The notes below the pieces were generated by a model. It was not told the DNA's origin. It made no database searches and worked only from the letters and a program-made list of their open reading frames with translations. This document shows positions 42,833-51,427 of a stretch of DNA of 64,000 bases, one piece after another (within the stretch, counting starts at the first letter, position 1; each line of letters starts with the position of its first letter). This DNA comes from Bryobacter sp. (GTDB taxonomy: Bacteria > Acidobacteriota > Terriglobia > Bryobacterales > Bryobacteraceae): contig JALHNH010000031.1 in NCBI GenBank assembly GCA_022843625.1, positions 16,243 through 80,242 of the forward strand. The letters run 5' to 3'. The position numbers and the translations under genes were made by a program.

Positions 42833-45322
42833 TCAATCCTGACGCAAGGCCAGCATTGGATCGGCCCGGGATCCCCGCCAGGCGGGGATAAAACCTGCCA
42901 GCAACATCCCGGTGCAAATGGCAACAATTCCAGAAACAATCGACACTGGCTCGACCCATTGTTTGAGCAGAAGAATGATCAGCGAAGCTCCCGTTACGGA
43001 AGAAGCAAGACTCAAAATAACAGCACGGCTGAGCGCAACACCGATGATTTGGTTGGGCTTGGCACCGATGGCAATCCGAATCCCCATCTCTCGACGTCGC
43101 CGCTGCATGTCGCTGGCCATGATGCCGTAAACTCCGGCCACAACCAGTAGCAGCGCCACCACCCCGAAGATCACTACCAAATCCCTCATACGCCTTGGCT
43201 GGAGAACGATTTCATCAATCCGGTCTTCCAGACTGCTGACACCTTTAAAATCGGCATCTGCACTAATCTCAGACCACATTTTGCGCAAAGCCGGCGACAG
43301 CGCCACAGCCGGCTGCGAAGTCTGAATCACGAAGGTGAGCATTGGCCAATACTGAGTCCGCTCGCTGTAAAAGATCTCAGGACGCGGAAGAGCTTCCTTG
43401 GAGGAATATCGGACGCTGGCAACAACGCCCGCAACTCTCTTCCAGGTTTTGCCGTCTCCAGAAACATTGCGACCAATCGCATTGCCGTCGAGATAACGTT
43501 TCGCAAAAGCTTCATTGACCAGGACTGAACTGTCGTCCGTAGGAAGCTGCCCCGCCAGAACGGCGATCCCCATGAGCGCGAAATAGTTATTTGAAGCCAT
43601 CCTGAGCCCAACAGTCTCCGGCGTTTTTTCGGGCACTCCCTGGATGAAGACCGGACTGTCTTGCGACCCGCCTTCAAGAGGAAGCCGGTCTACGATGGCA
43701 ACGGCTGAAACGCCCGGCAGAGCACTGGTTTGTTCGAGTCCACGCTCGATGGCGGCTCTCAAATCTTTGTTGTCCGTGCTCCAGCTAAAGTAAGCACGAG
43801 CGCTCAGCAGCCCTTGTTCTTTAAACCCGAGCGGAGCAAAGCGCAGATTATTAAAGTCACGTACCAACTGGAAGGCAGCAGCCAGCAAAACAAGTCCAAG
43901 CGCAGCTTCCGAGACAATCAGCAAATTGCGAAGCTGGAATTGCGACTGGCCCCGTACATCCTTCTCACGAGAACTCTGCCATGCCATGACACTGGCAAAG
44001 ATCAGCGTGCTCAAAACACCCGTCACAATAAGAAAAGCAAAGACTCGTAGATCAATCACGGCCGTCTTGATCGGGGCAAAATCATCGCCATAGTTGGCCT
44101 GAAGCAAGGCGAGTGCCCAGGGTGCAAGCAGCAGTGCAGCTCCACATCCAAAGCCAACCAGCAGTGCAGACTCGACCAGATGCAAACGAATGAGATGCCA
44201 GCGCCCAGCCCCAAGAAACAGACGTACCGTGTCTTCCTGCTTGCGTTCCAGCGCCCGGGCTGCCAGCAAGCCAGCCAGATTTACCAGCGTGATGAGTAGT
44301 AAAAGTGCAGCAGCACCTTGAATGTACAAAGCGGGCTCGCGAGCATCGTCAGTCCATGCCTGTTGGGCTGGAACGATTCGCACGGTGGTGCCACGATCTG
44401 AATCTGGAAATTCCCGTCCCAACTGCTCTGCCACGCTCGATGCCTCGGCTTCAGCGGCGGCCATCGATACACCAGGCTTAAGCCTGGCCACTACGGATAA
44501 GTACCCGGCCTTTCGCGGGCCATCGAGCAAGCCTGCGGCAATCGGCGTAAGCACTTGCACATCTTCACCCAGCACGGCAGAATCGCCGACGACTCCGATC
44601 ACCTGATAGGCGTCCGCCCCCAGGCGAATCGAATCGCCCACTCTCGCAAGATCCCGGCTCTTCGCTGTGAGCATTGCGACTTTGCCGCCTCGCAGCTCTT
44701 TTTCTTCAAAGCGACGGCCTTCGATCACAGGAGCGCCAAGCAGGGCAATCCAGTCGCCCACCACATGCATCACATTTATCGGACGATTGCCCTCCCGCTC
44801 ACGCAGTTGCATCGCTTCGCCATAGCTACTGGCGACGAGCTCAAACGCAGAAACACGTGTGCGCCAATCGGCTATTCGCTTGGGGTTGCTGTTGCTCGTG
44901 CGATTCTGACGGATTTCGTTGAGTACAACCAAACGGTCAGCTTCAGGAAAGGGTAAGCTGCGCAGAAACAGCGTATCGAGGACGCTAAAGACGGCGGCAT
45001 TAACGCCAAGGCCAATGGCCAACAACAATACGCTTGAGACCAGGAAAAGCGGGCTGCGACGAAGCCGCCGGTACCCAACTTTGACATCACGCATCGTTCC
45101 CTCCAGACCAGCAAACATGTCGGTATCTCCGGCTTGCTCCTGTTGGCTCAAAACGTTGCCGTAGCCAAGGCGGGCATTACGCCGCGCCTCTTCTTCACTC
45201 ATTCCCCGCCTGAGGTACTCTTCAGTCCGCATCGCCAGGTGAAACTCGGCTTCTTCTTCAGCGCGCCGGCGCACTTCATCCTGTGCAAAAAGTGTGGTTT
45301 TGAGTCGATTCCAAAATCCCAT
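42833..45322 (-). CDS. ADOP-type FtsX-domain ABC permease
   Basis: 829 residues. The N-terminal 75 residues form a charged helical segment (RRRAEEEAEFHLAMRTEEYL, ARRNARLGYGN) typical of the acidobacterial duplicated orphan permease family (TIGR03434). A first membrane helix follows (LFLVSSVLLLAIGLGVNAAVFS), then a MacB-like periplasmic domain, FtsX helices, a second periplasmic domain and the final FtsX helices. The C-terminus RGSRADPMLALRQD is diagnostic. Members usually lack a linked ATPase, as here. It follows PadR by 15 nt. The role is inferred as export or envelope stress; the substrate is unknown. Confidence 0.95.
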   Translation of the reverse strand: MGFWNRLKTTLFAQDEVRRRAEEEAEFHLAMRTEEYLRRGMSEEEARRNARLGYGNVLSQQEQAGDTDMFAGLEGTMRDVKVGYRRLRRSPLFLVSSVLLLAIGLGVNAAVFSVLDTLFLRSLPFPEADRLVVLNEIRQNRTSNSNPKRIADWRTRVSAFELVASSYGEAMQLREREGNRPINVMHVVGDWIALLGAPVIEGRRFEEKELRGGKVAMLTAKSRDLARVGDSIRLGADAYQVIGVVGDSAVLGEDVQVLTPIAAGLLDGPRKAGYLSVVARLKPGVSMAAAEAEASSVAEQLGREFPDSDRGTTVRIVPAQQAWTDDAREPALYIQGAAALLLLITLVNLAGLLAARALERKQEDTVRLFLGAGRWHLIRLHLVESALLVGFGCGAALLLAPWALALLQANYGDDFAPIKTAVIDLRVFAFLIVTGVLSTLIFASVMAWQSSREKDVRGQSQFQLRNLLIVSEAALGLVLLAAAFQLVRDFNNLRFAPLGFKEQGLLSARAYFSWSTDNKDLRAAIERGLEQTSALPGVSAVAIVDRLPLEGGSQDSPVFIQGVPEKTPETVGLRMASNNYFALMGIAVLAGQLPTDDSSVLVNEAFAKRYLDGNAIGRNVSGDGKTWKRVAGVVASVRYSSKEALPRPEIFYSERTQYWPMLTFVIQTSQPAVALSPALRKMWSEISADADFKGVSSLEDRIDEIVLQPRRMRDLVVIFGVVALLLVVAGVYGIMASDMQRRRREMGIRIAIGAKPNQIIGVALSRAVILSLASSVTGASLIILLLKQWVEPVSIVSGIVAICTGMLLAGFIPAWRGSRADPMLALRQD

Positions 45323-45337
45323 GGCAATTCCCTTCCC

Positions 45338-45673
45338 CTAAACCGCTTCCAGAACCAGCGAGACACCAAGAGTAATCCTGCGCCAACTTTCCAGTTCCTG
45401 CTCCAACTGCTGTTGACCGGTTTTGGTAATCGTGTAAAAGCGAGCCTTACGGTTAGACTCGGTGAGCCCCCAATGACTCGAAATCCAGCCGTCCTGTTCC
45501 ATGCGGTGCAATGCGGGATAGAGGCTGCCCTCTTCCACGCGCAGCAAATCGGAACTCATTTGCTGGATTCTACTGGCAACGGCGTAGCCGTGCATTTCAC
45601 CCAAGGCCAGTGTCTTCAGCACCAACAGCGTGAGGCTGCCGGAGAGTGCGTCATTTCGAGTTTTTGAGGACAT
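45338..45673 (-). CDS. PadR-family transcriptional regulator
   Basis: 111 residues, a winged-helix PadR with GSLTLLVLKTLALGEMHGYAVA, EEGSLYPALHRMEQDGWI and ARFYTITKTGQQQLEQELE. The small C-terminal dimerisation helix is the short PadR-s2 type. It precedes the ADOP permease by 15 nt on the same strand; this pair is common in Acidobacteriota, and the regulator probably represses its own operon. A CTAG-rich inverted repeat is just upstream of its start. Confidence 0.95.
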   Translation of the reverse strand: MSSKTRNDALSGSLTLLVLKTLALGEMHGYAVASRIQQMSSDLLRVEEGSLYPALHRMEQDGWISSHWGLTESNRKARFYTITKTGQQQLEQELESWRRITLGVSLVLEAV

Positions 45674-45682
45674 TTCCGATAC

Positions 45683-45708
45683 CTAGAACTCTAGACGTAG
45701 CTTTCTAG
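45683..45708. promoter_or_regulatory. CTAG-rich inverted repeat upstream of padR, candidate operator
   Basis: CTAGA-AC-TCTAG at 45683-45694 is a perfect inverted repeat centred 16 nt upstream of the padR start; a third CTAG is at 45705-45708. The CTAG tetranucleotide is usually rare in bacterial DNA, so three within 26 bp is conspicuous. Position suits autoregulation by PadR. No direct evidence of binding exists. Confidence 0.45.
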
Positions 45709-45789
45709 GGGAAAGTTCAAAACTTTTCATGCTCGAAGGCGAATTCTTGGAGAAAGTCCATTCCCGAAATCTACTATTCACACAGTTCC

Positions 45790-46017
45790 ATGAGACTGAC
45801 CCGATTGCTATATTTATTGAGCTTCTTCGCTCCCATTGCCTTTTTATTAGGCTACATTGCGGGCGCGCCACGCCCAACTGCCCCGGATCTGAGTTTTGAG
45901 TACATCAATACAAAGGCCCTCCCTGTTTCTGCAATCGATTTCTACCGGCATGAAGACTCGATTGCAATTCAGGAAACAGCCTGGATGCAGCCAAATTCAA
46001 ATTACGACAAGAAGTAA
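45790..46017 (+). CDS. Small membrane-anchored protein, hypothetical
   Basis: 75 residues with one N-terminal hydrophobic helix (LLYLLSFFAPIAFLLGYIAG) and a polar C-terminal tail. It is divergent from padR and 29 nt before the phosphatase gene on the same strand. No clear ribosome-binding site is seen and no family is recognised. The frame is plausible but not certain. Confidence 0.45.
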   Translation: MRLTRLLYLLSFFAPIAFLLGYIAGAPRPTAPDLSFEYINTKALPVSAIDFYRHEDSIAIQETAWMQPNSNYDKK

Positions 46018-46046
46018 ACAGCCAATAGCTTCAGTACCATCGAAGG

Positions 46047-46733
46047 ATGCAAGAGCTTTACCTGATTCGCCATGGACAAGCTGGCCTTCGGAGTGATTAT
46101 GACCGCTTGTCCGATTTGGGACATCAACAGGCTCGGCTTCTGGCGGAGTGGTTTCAAACGCAGGGGATTGAGTTCGATCTGGTGCTGAGCGGCGGGCTCA
46201 GACGTCAACGAGAGACGGCTGCCGCGCTCAGCCGAGACCCAACTGCCGACCCTGCGTGGAACGAATTCGATCTCGATGCAGTCTATGCCTCGATAGCCCC
46301 TCAACTCGCAGCCGTCGACGATGAGTTTCGAAACGAGTTTGAAAGCATGACCGCACAAGCGGCAGATCCATCGCATCCCGTTCATCGAGCCTGGCGGCCC
46401 AGTGATTTTCAGGTAGTCAAGGCATGGCTTGAGGGACGGTTTTCAGTGGACTGCGAAACCTGGCTTGCATTCCATCAGCGCATCTTGCAGGCATTCTCAA
46501 ACCTCGATGCCAATAGTGAGATGAAGCGAATTGCGCTGGTAAGCTCGGCAACACCGATCGGCATCAGCACGGCCAAGCTATTTGAAGCCCCGGTGCGTCA
46601 GGTTTTCGAACTCGCAGGCAGCCTGCACAACGCTTCATTCACGCTCTTCAAGAAGCGCCCAACGGGTTGGGCGTTGGCTGGATTCAACCACACGCCACAT
46701 TTGAGAGAAGAAAAGCTTCGCACCTTTCGCTAA
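46047..46733 (+). CDS. Histidine-phosphatase-fold protein lacking the second catalytic His
   Basis: 228 residues. The N-terminus LYLIRHGQAG carries the RHG motif, with the phospho-accepting His at residue 9. The following SGGLRRQRETAAAL matches the second conserved block. Where active members have a second His (as in V-S-H-G-G), this protein reads ALVSSATPIGIS, with Ser at that place. Many such changes reduce or abolish phosphatase activity, so it may be a pseudo-enzyme or bind phosphorylated ligands. It precedes clpS by 32 nt on the same strand. Confidence 0.85.
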   Translation: MQELYLIRHGQAGLRSDYDRLSDLGHQQARLLAEWFQTQGIEFDLVLSGGLRRQRETAAALSRDPTADPAWNEFDLDAVYASIAPQLAAVDDEFRNEFESMTAQAADPSHPVHRAWRPSDFQVVKAWLEGRFSVDCETWLAFHQRILQAFSNLDANSEMKRIALVSSATPIGISTAKLFEAPVRQVFELAGSLHNASFTLFKKRPTGWALAGFNHTPHLREEKLRTFR

Positions 46734-46765
46734 ATCCCAGGCAATCGTGCGATTCTGATACGTGG

Positions 46766-47086
46766 ATGTCTGGAGCCGCCGTCACACCCGAACTGGAACG
46801 CGAATCGATCGAAGCGCATGAACCGCTTTTTCATGTCGTGCTTCTCGACGATGATGCTCACACTTACGACTACGTAATCGAAATGCTTCAGAAGCTCTTC
46901 TTTTTTAGCTTCCAACAGGCGCTCGACCATGCCTCCGAAGTGGACGAAAAGGGCCGAACGATCATCATGACGGTTGAACTTCCCATGGCGGAATTCGCCC
47001 GGGATCAAATCATCGCCTATGGCCCCGATTACCGTATGGAAAATTCAAAGGGCTCGATGAGTGCAATCATCGAGCCCGCAGTTTAA
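46766..47086 (+). CDS. clpS: ClpS-family protease adaptor
   Basis: 106 residues from ATG 46766. The core FHVVLLDDDAHTYDYVIEML, HASEVDEKGRTIIM and the final GPDYRMENSKGS match the ClpS fold that delivers N-degron substrates to ClpA/ClpC. About 20 N-terminal residues form the flexible extension. The 3' end carries an 11-bp inverted repeat that is probably a terminator. ClpA/ClpP are not in this window. Confidence 0.88.
   Translation: MSGAAVTPELERESIEAHEPLFHVVLLDDDAHTYDYVIEMLQKLFFFSFQQALDHASEVDEKGRTIIMTVELPMAEFARDQIIAYGPDYRMENSKGSMSAIIEPAV
47050..47077. terminator. Inverted repeat inside the clpS 3' end, probable shared terminator
   Basis: GGGCTCGATGA at 47050-47060 pairs with TCATCGAGCCC at 47067-47077 around a 6-nt loop, an 11-bp perfect stem. 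It is within the last codons of clpS. On the minus strand it is followed by CTTTGAATTTTCC, so it mainly serves the cytochrome gene; on the plus strand only GCAGTTT follows. Confidence 0.7.
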
Positions 47087-47108
47087 ACCTTAAAAATCAG
47101 AACCAGTC

Positions 47109-47504
47109 TTAGTGGCTCATCTTCAGCTTGTAGCTGCCATCGGCCAGCTTTTCGCGATACAGATCATGGCAGCCCTTGCAGGTTGCGCCTACTGCAGCGA
47201 ATTCACCAGTGCCAGCGGCAAGAGCCTTGGCGGCGGCGATTGTCTTGCCGTTCATTTCAGTGGCATCAGCCATCTTGTGTGAGGCCCAGAACTTGGCGGC
47301 AATTGTGAATTGATCCACAAGCGTCTGGCCGCCAGCCTTCAGAGCAGCAGCGTCCTTGGCTTCATTTGCCTTGCGCAATTCGCCCATTGTTTTGCCAACA
47401 ATCTTCATAGCCTTATCGAGATCTTCTTCGCTTTGCGAGAAGGCAGGCACGATTACGAGCATCCCAGCGAGAAGGAAAGAAATGGATTTACCAAAGGTAG
47501 TCAT
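47109..47504 (-). CDS. Cytochrome c'-like protein
   Basis: 131 residues from ATG 47504. A signal peptide (FLLAGMLVIVPAFSQ) precedes an all-helical body with a single heme motif ATCKGCHDLYR near the C-terminus. A C-terminal CxxCH in a four-helix bundle is the cytochrome c' arrangement. These periplasmic proteins bind NO or CO or carry electrons. It starts 10 nt after the moaB stop, so may be the last gene of the M14 operon. Confidence 0.88.
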   Translation of the reverse strand: MTTFGKSISFLLAGMLVIVPAFSQSEEDLDKAMKIVGKTMGELRKANEAKDAAALKAGGQTLVDQFTIAAKFWASHKMADATEMNGKTIAAAKALAAGTGEFAAVGATCKGCHDLYREKLADGSYKLKMSH

Positions 47505-47514
47505 GGGTCCTATC

Positions 47515-48024
47515 TTACTTCCGTCCGACTTCCCACGCAAGGTGCTCCAACTCAGGCTTCAAAAGTTTTAGCCACGCAACTTCCACTGCGTTGGTCGAAC
47601 CAGGCGTCGAAAAGACAACTTTCCCGCGGTAGGTTCCGGCTGTCGCCCGGCTCAGCATCGCAGCTGCGCCTACTGCTTCATAGCTAAACATGCGAAACAA
47701 TTCGCCAAAGCCTGGCAAGGTTTTCTCCAGTTTCCGCGAAAGCACATCGTAGGTGGTGTCACGTGGGGAGATGCCAGTGCCTCCATTAAAAAGAATCAAG
47801 CGGCAATCAGTAGCGGCAAACTCGTCGAGTACAGCGGCAACTTGATCGGGCTCGTCCTTGATAATGCGATAGCCATCGACGCGATGTCCTAGCAACTCAA
47901 TTTCCCGTCGAAGGTACTTGCCATTTAGATCTGTCTCTTCGGTGCGCGAATCGCTAACGGTGACCAGACAAACACCAATCGGCCCCAGATCTTTGGCCAT
48001 ATCCTTATGCTCTGCAGTACTCAC
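47515..48024 (-). CDS. moaB: MoaB/MogA-family molybdenum cofactor protein
   Basis: 169 residues. The start is GTG 48024, overlapping the upstream TGA stop as GTGA, with AGGAG 11 nt before it. The fold is shown by VCLVTVSDSRTEETD, LILFNGGTGISPRDTT and FSTPGSTNAVEVAW, the molybdopterin-binding motifs of MogA/MoaB (adenylyltransferase of molybdopterin). Its position at the end of a peptidase operon is unusual. No other Moco genes are present in the window. Confidence 0.93.
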   Translation of the reverse strand: MSTAEHKDMAKDLGPIGVCLVTVSDSRTEETDLNGKYLRREIELLGHRVDGYRIIKDEPDQVAAVLDEFAATDCRLILFNGGTGISPRDTTYDVLSRKLEKTLPGFGELFRMFSYEAVGAAAMLSRATAGTYRGKVVFSTPGSTNAVEVAWLKLLKPELEHLAWEVGRK

Positions 48025-49715
48025 GGTAGGACAATCTCCTTCGATAATTTTCCGGCCTTGATGCTGTCATAGGTGAAGGTCACCCTTCCGGGAGCACCTT
48101 CAATCAGAAACATCAGCGTTTTTGTAGATACCCCGTCGACACCACCAGAAACAAGAAGTCGCTCGGGACGATGCTCCTGCAAGCGCACCTTGTTGAGATA
48201 GGGATCATCCACAATGCCGCTCGACAAGACCTTCGCTCCTGAAATCGTAGCCAGATCCTGACGATGGATCTTGTTCTGCTGCACGATCCCAGCCACACTC
48301 GGAATCATGCGGTCGTTCAGAACAGGAATGTGGAGGCGGTAAAGTCCATTCTTCACCTTTACGACAGTAGGCTCTTCGATCTTCAGCCGCGGCAAGTGGT
48401 AGCCATGATAGATCACATACATGGCATTGCGATGGTATTCCTCAACCGAAAGAAATCCTTCAGGCGGGCGGCCCGTGTCATGCCTGAAGCCGCCAATCTC
48501 AATGTCACCGTACTGCGGATGCTTGTAGCCCTTCCAGTCGACAAACATGCGCCCCTGGGTCAGTTCATCGTTGAACTTCATCACCTCATCCGGGCTCACC
48601 GTTTTGTCGCCATTAAAGTCCTGCTGCGGGGCATTCAGTTCAATGCCAATACTAAAGGCACCGACGCGACCATAGGTATGGTCGGCTGAGCTGCCATAGC
48701 TGTCCCCGAGCACAGGCGCAACCCAGACATAACGATAACCGGGCAACATCTTCTCGCCTTCCTTGCCCAGAAAATCATGCACGCGAAGATCCACCTGGCT
48801 CATCGGCTTCTGGCTGCGAGCACCCGGCATGCGCAAGATAAGCTTTCCAAAATTGTGATAGCTCATCACGACATTGACGTTCAAATGCGAGCCCATCCAT
48901 TCGGCAATATTACGTGCCTCGGGATATTGGAGCGGATACTCGCTAGCCCCAGCCTGCACGTAGCGCGGCTGAAACCCATCACCCCAGACGCGATTCGGAT
49001 CCACATACCCATAAGGATCTTCGTTCACCTGGCCATCCCCGTCATTGTCGATACCTTCGGTGCCCAGCTGGATGTAATCACCAAGTTCGTCCTGACGCAC
49101 AGGCACGAGCAACCGCGAATCCTTTGGGTCGAGCTTGTGCGTGCCCTGCCCCAGCGCAACCTTCTTGCGCATCATGGTGATCTCCCCATCGCCGTCGAGA
49201 TCCTCAAAGCCGTCTTCATCCATCAGCCCATCACGATCGTCGTCGATGGGCACCGGCAGTGTGCGAGGAAAATTCGGATTCGACGCCTGACTAAACCAAC
49301 GTTCGCGGCTGTCGACATTCATCATCGGAATCACATACAGCGTCGCCCGATCCAGAAACTCAGTGACGCGAGGCAACTTGCCGTAATTCTTCAACACGAA
49401 GTTCACGGTATAGAGCGTAGTCTCTGTACCCTGAATCTCGTTGGCATGAGTGGAGCCATCGATGTACACTGCAGGCTTGGTTTCAGCCGTACCCGTCTTC
49501 GGATTGGTGATCGTAAGCAACCAGGTATCGCCTCCGGCACTGGTCTTGCCGAGGCTTTCGAGTTTCACCCAACCCGGATAAGCCTTCTCATAATCACGCA
49601 TCAACTGAAGCACTTCCGCGTTCGGGTAGAGACGGTCCCACTTCGGATCAGGAGCTTGCGTCTGGGCGCAAAGCAGTGCGCCGCATAGCAGGCAAGCAAG
49701 TATGGAGCGCATCAT
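48021..49715 (-). CDS. M14 zinc carboxypeptidase with calcium-loop insertions (first paralogue)
   Basis: 564 residues with signal peptide ending LLCAQ. The M14 zinc site is H90-x-x-E93 in STHANEIQG plus H287 in SYHNFGK; the catalytic Glu is probably E359 in IGIELNAP. Between them are repeated Asp-rich loops, DDDRDGLMDEDG, DLDGDGEIT and DNDGDGQVNED, which look like EF-hand or dockerin-type calcium sites. It probably trims peptides or peptidoglycan-like substrates outside the cytoplasm. Its start overlaps the stop of the next paralogue as ATGA (49712-49715). Confidence 0.94.
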   Translation of the reverse strand: MMRSILACLLCGALLCAQTQAPDPKWDRLYPNAEVLQLMRDYEKAYPGWVKLESLGKTSAGGDTWLLTITNPKTGTAETKPAVYIDGSTHANEIQGTETTLYTVNFVLKNYGKLPRVTEFLDRATLYVIPMMNVDSRERWFSQASNPNFPRTLPVPIDDDRDGLMDEDGFEDLDGDGEITMMRKKVALGQGTHKLDPKDSRLLVPVRQDELGDYIQLGTEGIDNDGDGQVNEDPYGYVDPNRVWGDGFQPRYVQAGASEYPLQYPEARNIAEWMGSHLNVNVVMSYHNFGKLILRMPGARSQKPMSQVDLRVHDFLGKEGEKMLPGYRYVWVAPVLGDSYGSSADHTYGRVGAFSIGIELNAPQQDFNGDKTVSPDEVMKFNDELTQGRMFVDWKGYKHPQYGDIEIGGFRHDTGRPPEGFLSVEEYHRNAMYVIYHGYHLPRLKIEEPTVVKVKNGLYRLHIPVLNDRMIPSVAGIVQQNKIHRQDLATISGAKVLSSGIVDDPYLNKVRLQEHRPERLLVSGGVDGVSTKTLMFLIEGAPGRVTFTYDSIKAGKLSKEIVLP

Positions 49716-51427
49716 GGCAGTGTAATGGTGCTGCTGACCTTACCAGCCTTGACACTGTCATAGGTAAAGGTAAGCGTGCCGGGGCGCGCCTCGACCAGAA
49801 ACATAAGCGTCTCGGTGGAGAACCCGCCAACACCGCCGGAAACCACCAGTCGCTCAGGGCGCTTCTCCTGCATCTGCACCTTGTTCAGAAATGGATCGCG
49901 AACAATTCCACTAGCGATCACCTTGCCGCCGCTAATCGTCGCAATATCCTGGCGGTGCAACTTGTGCTGTTGAACGACTGCCGCAGTGGTTGGGATGATT
50001 CGCTCATTCAATACAGGGACATGCAAGCGGTACAGCCCTTCCTTCACCTTCACCACTTCCGGCGTCTGCACCTTGAGCTTCGGCAGATGATAGCCATTCA
50101 GCAGGATGAACATCGCATTGCGGTGACATTCTTCAACATTGAGGAAGCCTTCAGGCGAACGGTTCGTATCATGCTTGTAGCCGCCCACTTCAATATCCCC
50201 ATACTGAGGATGCTTATAAGCCTTCCAGGGAACAAACATGCGGCCCTGAGTCAGCTCATCATTGAACTTCATCTGCTCTTCCTGGCTGACACTCTTGTCG
50301 CCGTTGAAGTCCTGCTGGGTGCCATTGAGCTCGACAACAAAGCTGATCGCGCCGTGACGGCCATAGGTGTGGTCTGTTGTATCGCCGTAGCTATCGTAGA
50401 GCAGTTGCCAACTATTGCCATACCGGTAGCCAGGAAGAATCTTTTCGCCTTCCTTACCCAGAAAGTCATGAACACGCAAGTCAGCTCCGTTCATGGCCCG
50501 CTGCGGCTTGGCTCCTGGTCCGCGAAGAATGTAGCGGCCAAAATTATGAAAGCTCAGTACTGCGTTGACGTTCAGATGATTGCGAGCCCATTGAGCGATA
50601 TTGCGCTGCTCCGGGTATTGCAAAGGATATTCGCTTGAACCGCTCTGAACATAGCGCGGCATCCAGCCTTCGCCCCACGCGCGATTCGGATCGATATACC
50701 CATAGGTATCTTCGTTCACCTGACCATCACCATCGTTATCGATGCCCTCAGTGCCCAGCATGATGTAATCGCCAAGCTCATTGGCCGCCACTGGCACCAT
50801 GAGACGGGGATCCTTAGGGTCCAGCTTGAAGCGGCCTTGTCCCATCGGCACTTTTTTGCGCATCATCGTAATCTCGCCGTCGCCGTCAAGATCGTCGAAG
50901 CCATCCTCGTCGGCAACGCCATCACGGTCGTCATCGATCGATACCGGCAGGGTACGGGGAAAGTTAGGCGTCGCGGGCTGCGTGAACCAGCGCTCACGGC
51001 TATCGATGTTCATCATCGGGACAACATAGAGCGTCGCGCGATCGAGAAACTCAGTCACACGCGGTAATTTGCCATAGTTCTTGAGAACGAAATTCACGGC
51101 ATACATCGTCACTTCAGTTCCCTGAATTTCATTGGCGTGAGTGGCACCATCGATATAGACTGCGGGCTTGGTATCTGCCGCGCCGGTCTTCGGATTTGTG
51201 ATCGTCATCAACCACGTATCCCCACCGGCACTGGTCTTGCCCAGACTCTCAATCTTTACCCAGTCGGGATAAGACTTTGCGTAGCCACGCATCATCTCGA
51301 GAATTTGAGCATTCGGATAAAGACGATCCCATTGGGGATCGGGAGGAGCAACCTTCGGGCTAAGCGCGGAACTCTGCCCCATCAGGGCACTGCAAAGGAT
51401 CAACGAAATCAAAGCTTGCGTCTTCAC
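49712..51427 (-). CDS. M14 zinc carboxypeptidase with calcium-loop insertions (second paralogue)
   Basis: 571 residues, closely similar to the downstream paralogue throughout. H97-x-x-E100 in ATHANEIQG and a later LSFHNFGR give the zinc ligands; VVELNG carries the likely catalytic Glu. The same Asp-rich loops occur (DDDRDGVADEDG, DLDGDGEIT, DNDGDGQVNED). The start is GTG 51427 and overlaps the third gene's TGA as GTGA. The signal peptide ends near LMGQ. The high similarity to its neighbour points to a local duplication. Confidence 0.94.
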   Translation of the reverse strand: MKTQALISLILCSALMGQSSALSPKVAPPDPQWDRLYPNAQILEMMRGYAKSYPDWVKIESLGKTSAGGDTWLMTITNPKTGAADTKPAVYIDGATHANEIQGTEVTMYAVNFVLKNYGKLPRVTEFLDRATLYVVPMMNIDSRERWFTQPATPNFPRTLPVSIDDDRDGVADEDGFDDLDGDGEITMMRKKVPMGQGRFKLDPKDPRLMVPVAANELGDYIMLGTEGIDNDGDGQVNEDTYGYIDPNRAWGEGWMPRYVQSGSSEYPLQYPEQRNIAQWARNHLNVNAVLSFHNFGRYILRGPGAKPQRAMNGADLRVHDFLGKEGEKILPGYRYGNSWQLLYDSYGDTTDHTYGRHGAISFVVELNGTQQDFNGDKSVSQEEQMKFNDELTQGRMFVPWKAYKHPQYGDIEVGGYKHDTNRSPEGFLNVEECHRNAMFILLNGYHLPKLKVQTPEVVKVKEGLYRLHVPVLNERIIPTTAAVVQQHKLHRQDIATISGGKVIASGIVRDPFLNKVQMQEKRPERLVVSGGVGGFSTETLMFLVEARPGTLTFTYDSVKAGKVSSTITLP

